Below, piece by piece: positions 61,146 through 64,000 of a DNA stretch of 64,000 nucleotides (positions are counted from its first letter, which is position 1; every line of letters begins with the position of its first letter). The stretch comes from Siphonodentalium dalli. Lineage: Eukaryota > Mollusca > Scaphopoda > Gadilida > Siphonodentaliidae. The notes beneath the pieces are model-generated. The model had not been told where the DNA came from. It saw only the letters and a program-made list of their open reading frames with translations, and did not search any database. Position numbers and translations under genes: made by a program. The DNA is taken from NCBI GenBank assembly GCA_032622095.1, contig CP136065.1:206624151-206688150 (forward strand), in the 5' to 3' direction.

Positions 61146-64000
61146 ATGAATGGTCCACCAGATTACCCAATGCAAAGCAGTACTCTGAAGACAGACTGGA
61201 ATCTGTGTATGCTATGTCAACTCCATACAACTGAGCCGCTGACAAGTCCAATATACAGTAAGCGAACTGATGTCGGGGCTGGATACATGACAATAGCTGC
61301 AAATATAAGTGAGCTAAACTATCTAAAATCCCTTCCATACACACTTGATGTTACTCGACTGAACAATGATGAGGGAATAGAGAAGACAATCATCGACAAG
61401 TCAGCAAAATGGCACAAGTCATGCTCTCTTAAGATCAATTCACGGGCGAAAACGAAAGAGTAGTATAGAGCAGATCACCCCATCAAAAACAATAACCAGA
61501 GGCAGTGTGCATTGTGACTCTACATTATCAGTAAACCCAACACTTTGCCTATTCTGTTCAGAAGATGAATCCTCAGGGAAGCTCCACCACGTATCTACAT
61601 TTCAAATGGACAGTCATATTCGACAGTGTGCAATTGATATAGAAGATAAGATTCTAATCGGGAAATTGAGTGCAGGTGACCTTATAGCTCTTGAGGCCAA
61701 GTACCATGCAAAGTGTCTTGCACAATTCTACAACCGCGTTCGAATGCTTGCTAGATGTACCAGAGGCTCTTTCAGCGCAACTAAGGAATATGTATCAAAT
61801 GAGAAAGTGTACGAGGGAACAACACTAGCAGAACTAATCGGTTATTTAGAAGAAAGCGTTGATAGTGGTACTAAAGTTTTTCGTTTGGCTGATCTGGCGA
61901 AAATATATGGTGACATGTTAGAACAGCTTGGCATTGAAGTTACACGTGTAAACTCAACACACCTCAAAGATCGTCTTATCAAACACATCCCCTCAATAAA
62001 ATCATTCAAGGGAGGGAAGCAAATATTCCTAGCATTCGATGAGGATATAGGGAACCTACTAGAACGAGAGTTTGAAGATTTCGATAAAGAGGTACTGATG
62101 ACCAAAAATGTTGCCGAAACAATACGGAGAGACATTTTTGCACAAGAGACATGCTTCACAGGAAAATTTGACCACAACAGCCAACTAAAGTCAGTTCCTC
62201 AATCGCTACTCACCTTGATTTGTATGCTCAGCCATGGGTCTAACATTGAGGATCACAAAGAGAACACACATACAATCAATCAGTCCTCACCATTGCACAA
62301 CTGGTTGTATTCAATTCGTATAAGAGAACAAGAAAGAACAGCACCATTGATCCATCCACACACAAACATAATAAGATCCGTCAGCCTCCTCTACCTGTGT
62401 ACGTGGGGCTCAAACTCCATTCACTCACTAGAAAGCGCCAACTCATTGACATCATGTATGCTCTTGGAATATCAGATTCCTATGACATAATAATGGACAT
62501 TGTTACTGCTATGGGAAACAATATTGTGAAACACTATCAAGATATAGGTGTTGTCAGTCCTCCTCATATCATACAAGGACTCTTCGTCACAGCTGAAGCT
62601 GACAATATTGACCATAATCCAAGTTCCACAACACCAACATCTTCCTTCCATGGGACTGGAATATCACTGGTCCAACACCATGATTCGGAAACAACTAGTG
62701 TTATGGTGAGATACAGCTCTATAATTCTCAACAAGTCGCGTTGAAGTTATCAAGGGATCAAGGAAAATAGTAGCCTTGCCTGCTGCGTACACATATGTGA
62801 AATCTGCTTTCCTACCTGGGGGTGACGTTAATGTTCCATTATGTGCATCTGAAGCCGATCGTGAACAAGAGTCCACTGAGGAGTATAGCATTCGTAATGA
62901 GTGTGATTGGCTGCAACATGTTAGGAATTCGATGTCCGTATCTTCTTCTGAAAATATAACATGGGCTGCTTATCGATCAAGTTGCTTGCCAGATAAAACT
63001 CTGAAAACATGCATAAATGCAATTTTGCCACCGTTCACAGAAGAAGCATCATCAATTGCTATGGTCCAGCATTGCTTGAAAGTCGTGATGGCCGTGATTA
63101 AGCATGTCAATGCGGAACAGATTCCCTTCATGACAGTCGATCAACCTCTGTTCGCCAACATAAAACAAATGCGTTATATTGCTTGGTGGCCTGCACACTG
63201 AACTCACATCATACAAGATGCTTGGAATTGGCTAGTTGGCAGTGGATGGAAAGAGGTTGTGACATAATCGGGAATAGCCACTTCTTGTGTTGCTGAATCT
63301 TTCCTTGTGGCTTCACACATAAAGAGAACAGGAAATGCCAATCAAGGGACATCATGTGCACTATATGATCTTCTGAACATAGCATATGCTAGTTATCTTG
63401 AAGATAATACTGATGACAGAGCGCTGACGATTCAGGACTGGTGTTCCCGGCGAAGGAAGGAAAGTCCACAACTACTTGTCTTGACTTTTGTTCGGTCTTT
63501 ACTTATGGGCGATTTCCAGCTATATGTTAGCAGCCTGCAACAGCTTACACCATGGTTTTTTGGTCTCAATCATACAAATTATGGTCGTTGGATGCCAGTG
63601 CATATTCGAGACATGAGGAATTTAGAAATAACTCAGCCATCTGTAGCCAAAGAGTTCAACCATGGGAAATTCGTTGCAGCAAAATCAAGCAGAAAAATTC
63701 TCCTTGGTGACCATCGATCAGTACCATGAACAAAATAATGCCGTCATGAAGTCTGACGGAGGTATAATCGGTCTAACCCAAGACTCAGATGCCCTTTCCA
63801 AATGGGCTGTAACCTGTCCTGAAATTGTTAGAGTTATCTCAGAATTTGAGGAATCAGTAGCGATTAAAACACAAGGGGGAATGAAATTTAGTCATCATGA
63901 GCAGACACCATCTCAACAGAATAACTTCTCGAAACAAGTAAAATATTTTACAGATGTTATTGAATCTTTTGGAAATCCATTCTGCGAATCTAACAGAGAA
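61146..64000 (+). pseudogene. Decayed transposon-type gene, continues past the right edge
   Basis: One long protein can be followed through five frame segments. 61,146-61,463: NLCMLCQ, then RLNNDEGIEKT and a WHKSC motif. 61,507 to about 62,330: LCLFCSE, SAGDLIALEAKYHAKC, FRLADLAKIY and AFDEDIGNLLE. About 62,330-62,744: QPPLPVYVGLK, DNIDHNPSSTT and FHGTGISL. About 62,743-63,690: PAAYTYVKSAFLPG and NHTNYGRWMPVHIRDM. 63,698-64,000: TIDQYHEQNNAVMKSDGG. These motifs belong, as I recall, to a widespread unnamed family found in many copies in bivalve, coral and fish genomes, presumably transposon-borne. The copy has at least three single-base frame changes, plus stops at 61,461, 63,199 and 63,265. 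It is not translatable as it stands. The Cys pairs near the start may bind zinc. Confidence 0.75.

Noticed and set aside
60898-61344. 148-codon minus-strand open frame
   Set aside because: Lies opposite the first coding segment of the decayed transposon gene (61,146-61,463) and has no family features.
61842-62177. 111-codon minus-strand open frame
   Set aside because: Antisense shadow of the well-supported + strand segment 61,507-62,330.

Overview
The window looks like AT-rich nuclear DNA from an invertebrate animal, probably marine (a mollusc or similar). The evidence is split genes with GT-AG introns, a CYP2-type cytochrome P450, many fold-back elements, and two transposon-derived gene remnants of kinds I know from marine invertebrate genomes. 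There are no bacterial or viral signs. The species assignment is inference.

Layout. (1) 1-7,732: the 5' part of a P450 gene on the + strand. Exon 1 is 1,511-1,847 and exon 2 is 5,547-5,860, with a 3.7 kb intron holding a piggyBac-type MITE (2,801-3,196) and a fold-back element (4,536-4,713). (2) 7,733-49,305: one 41.6 kb minisatellite of 32/34 bp units, roughly 1,280 copies. It is built by nested duplications of about 6.47, 2.61, 9.5-9.7 and 3.87 kb. (3) 49,889-50,289: a second copy of the MITE, in opposite orientation. (4) 51,028-51,225: a likely third P450 exon. If so, nearly the whole satellite lies inside a 45.2 kb intron. The exon appears to carry a frameshift unless an internal acceptor is used. 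No I-helix or haem-binding exon was found, so the gene is incomplete here. (5) 51,226-61,145: a graveyard of inverted-repeat elements (51,866-53,460; 53,938-54,077; 57,970-59,020; 60,221-60,683), a broken minus-strand transposase-like gene that has apparently lost its middle (54,123-55,308), and a 0.67 kb tract with about two dozen GATATC-centred palindromes (56,558-57,228). (6) 61,146-64,000: a decayed transposon-type gene on the + strand, spread over several frames with stops, running off the right edge.

No operon-like cooperation exists among these genes. The window is best read as one P450 locus invaded by repeats. The most unusual content is the giant, recently re-duplicated intronic minisatellite and the palindrome-word tract. 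Coordinates of repeat blocks were found by matching rare unit variants by eye and are good to about one unit unless stated.
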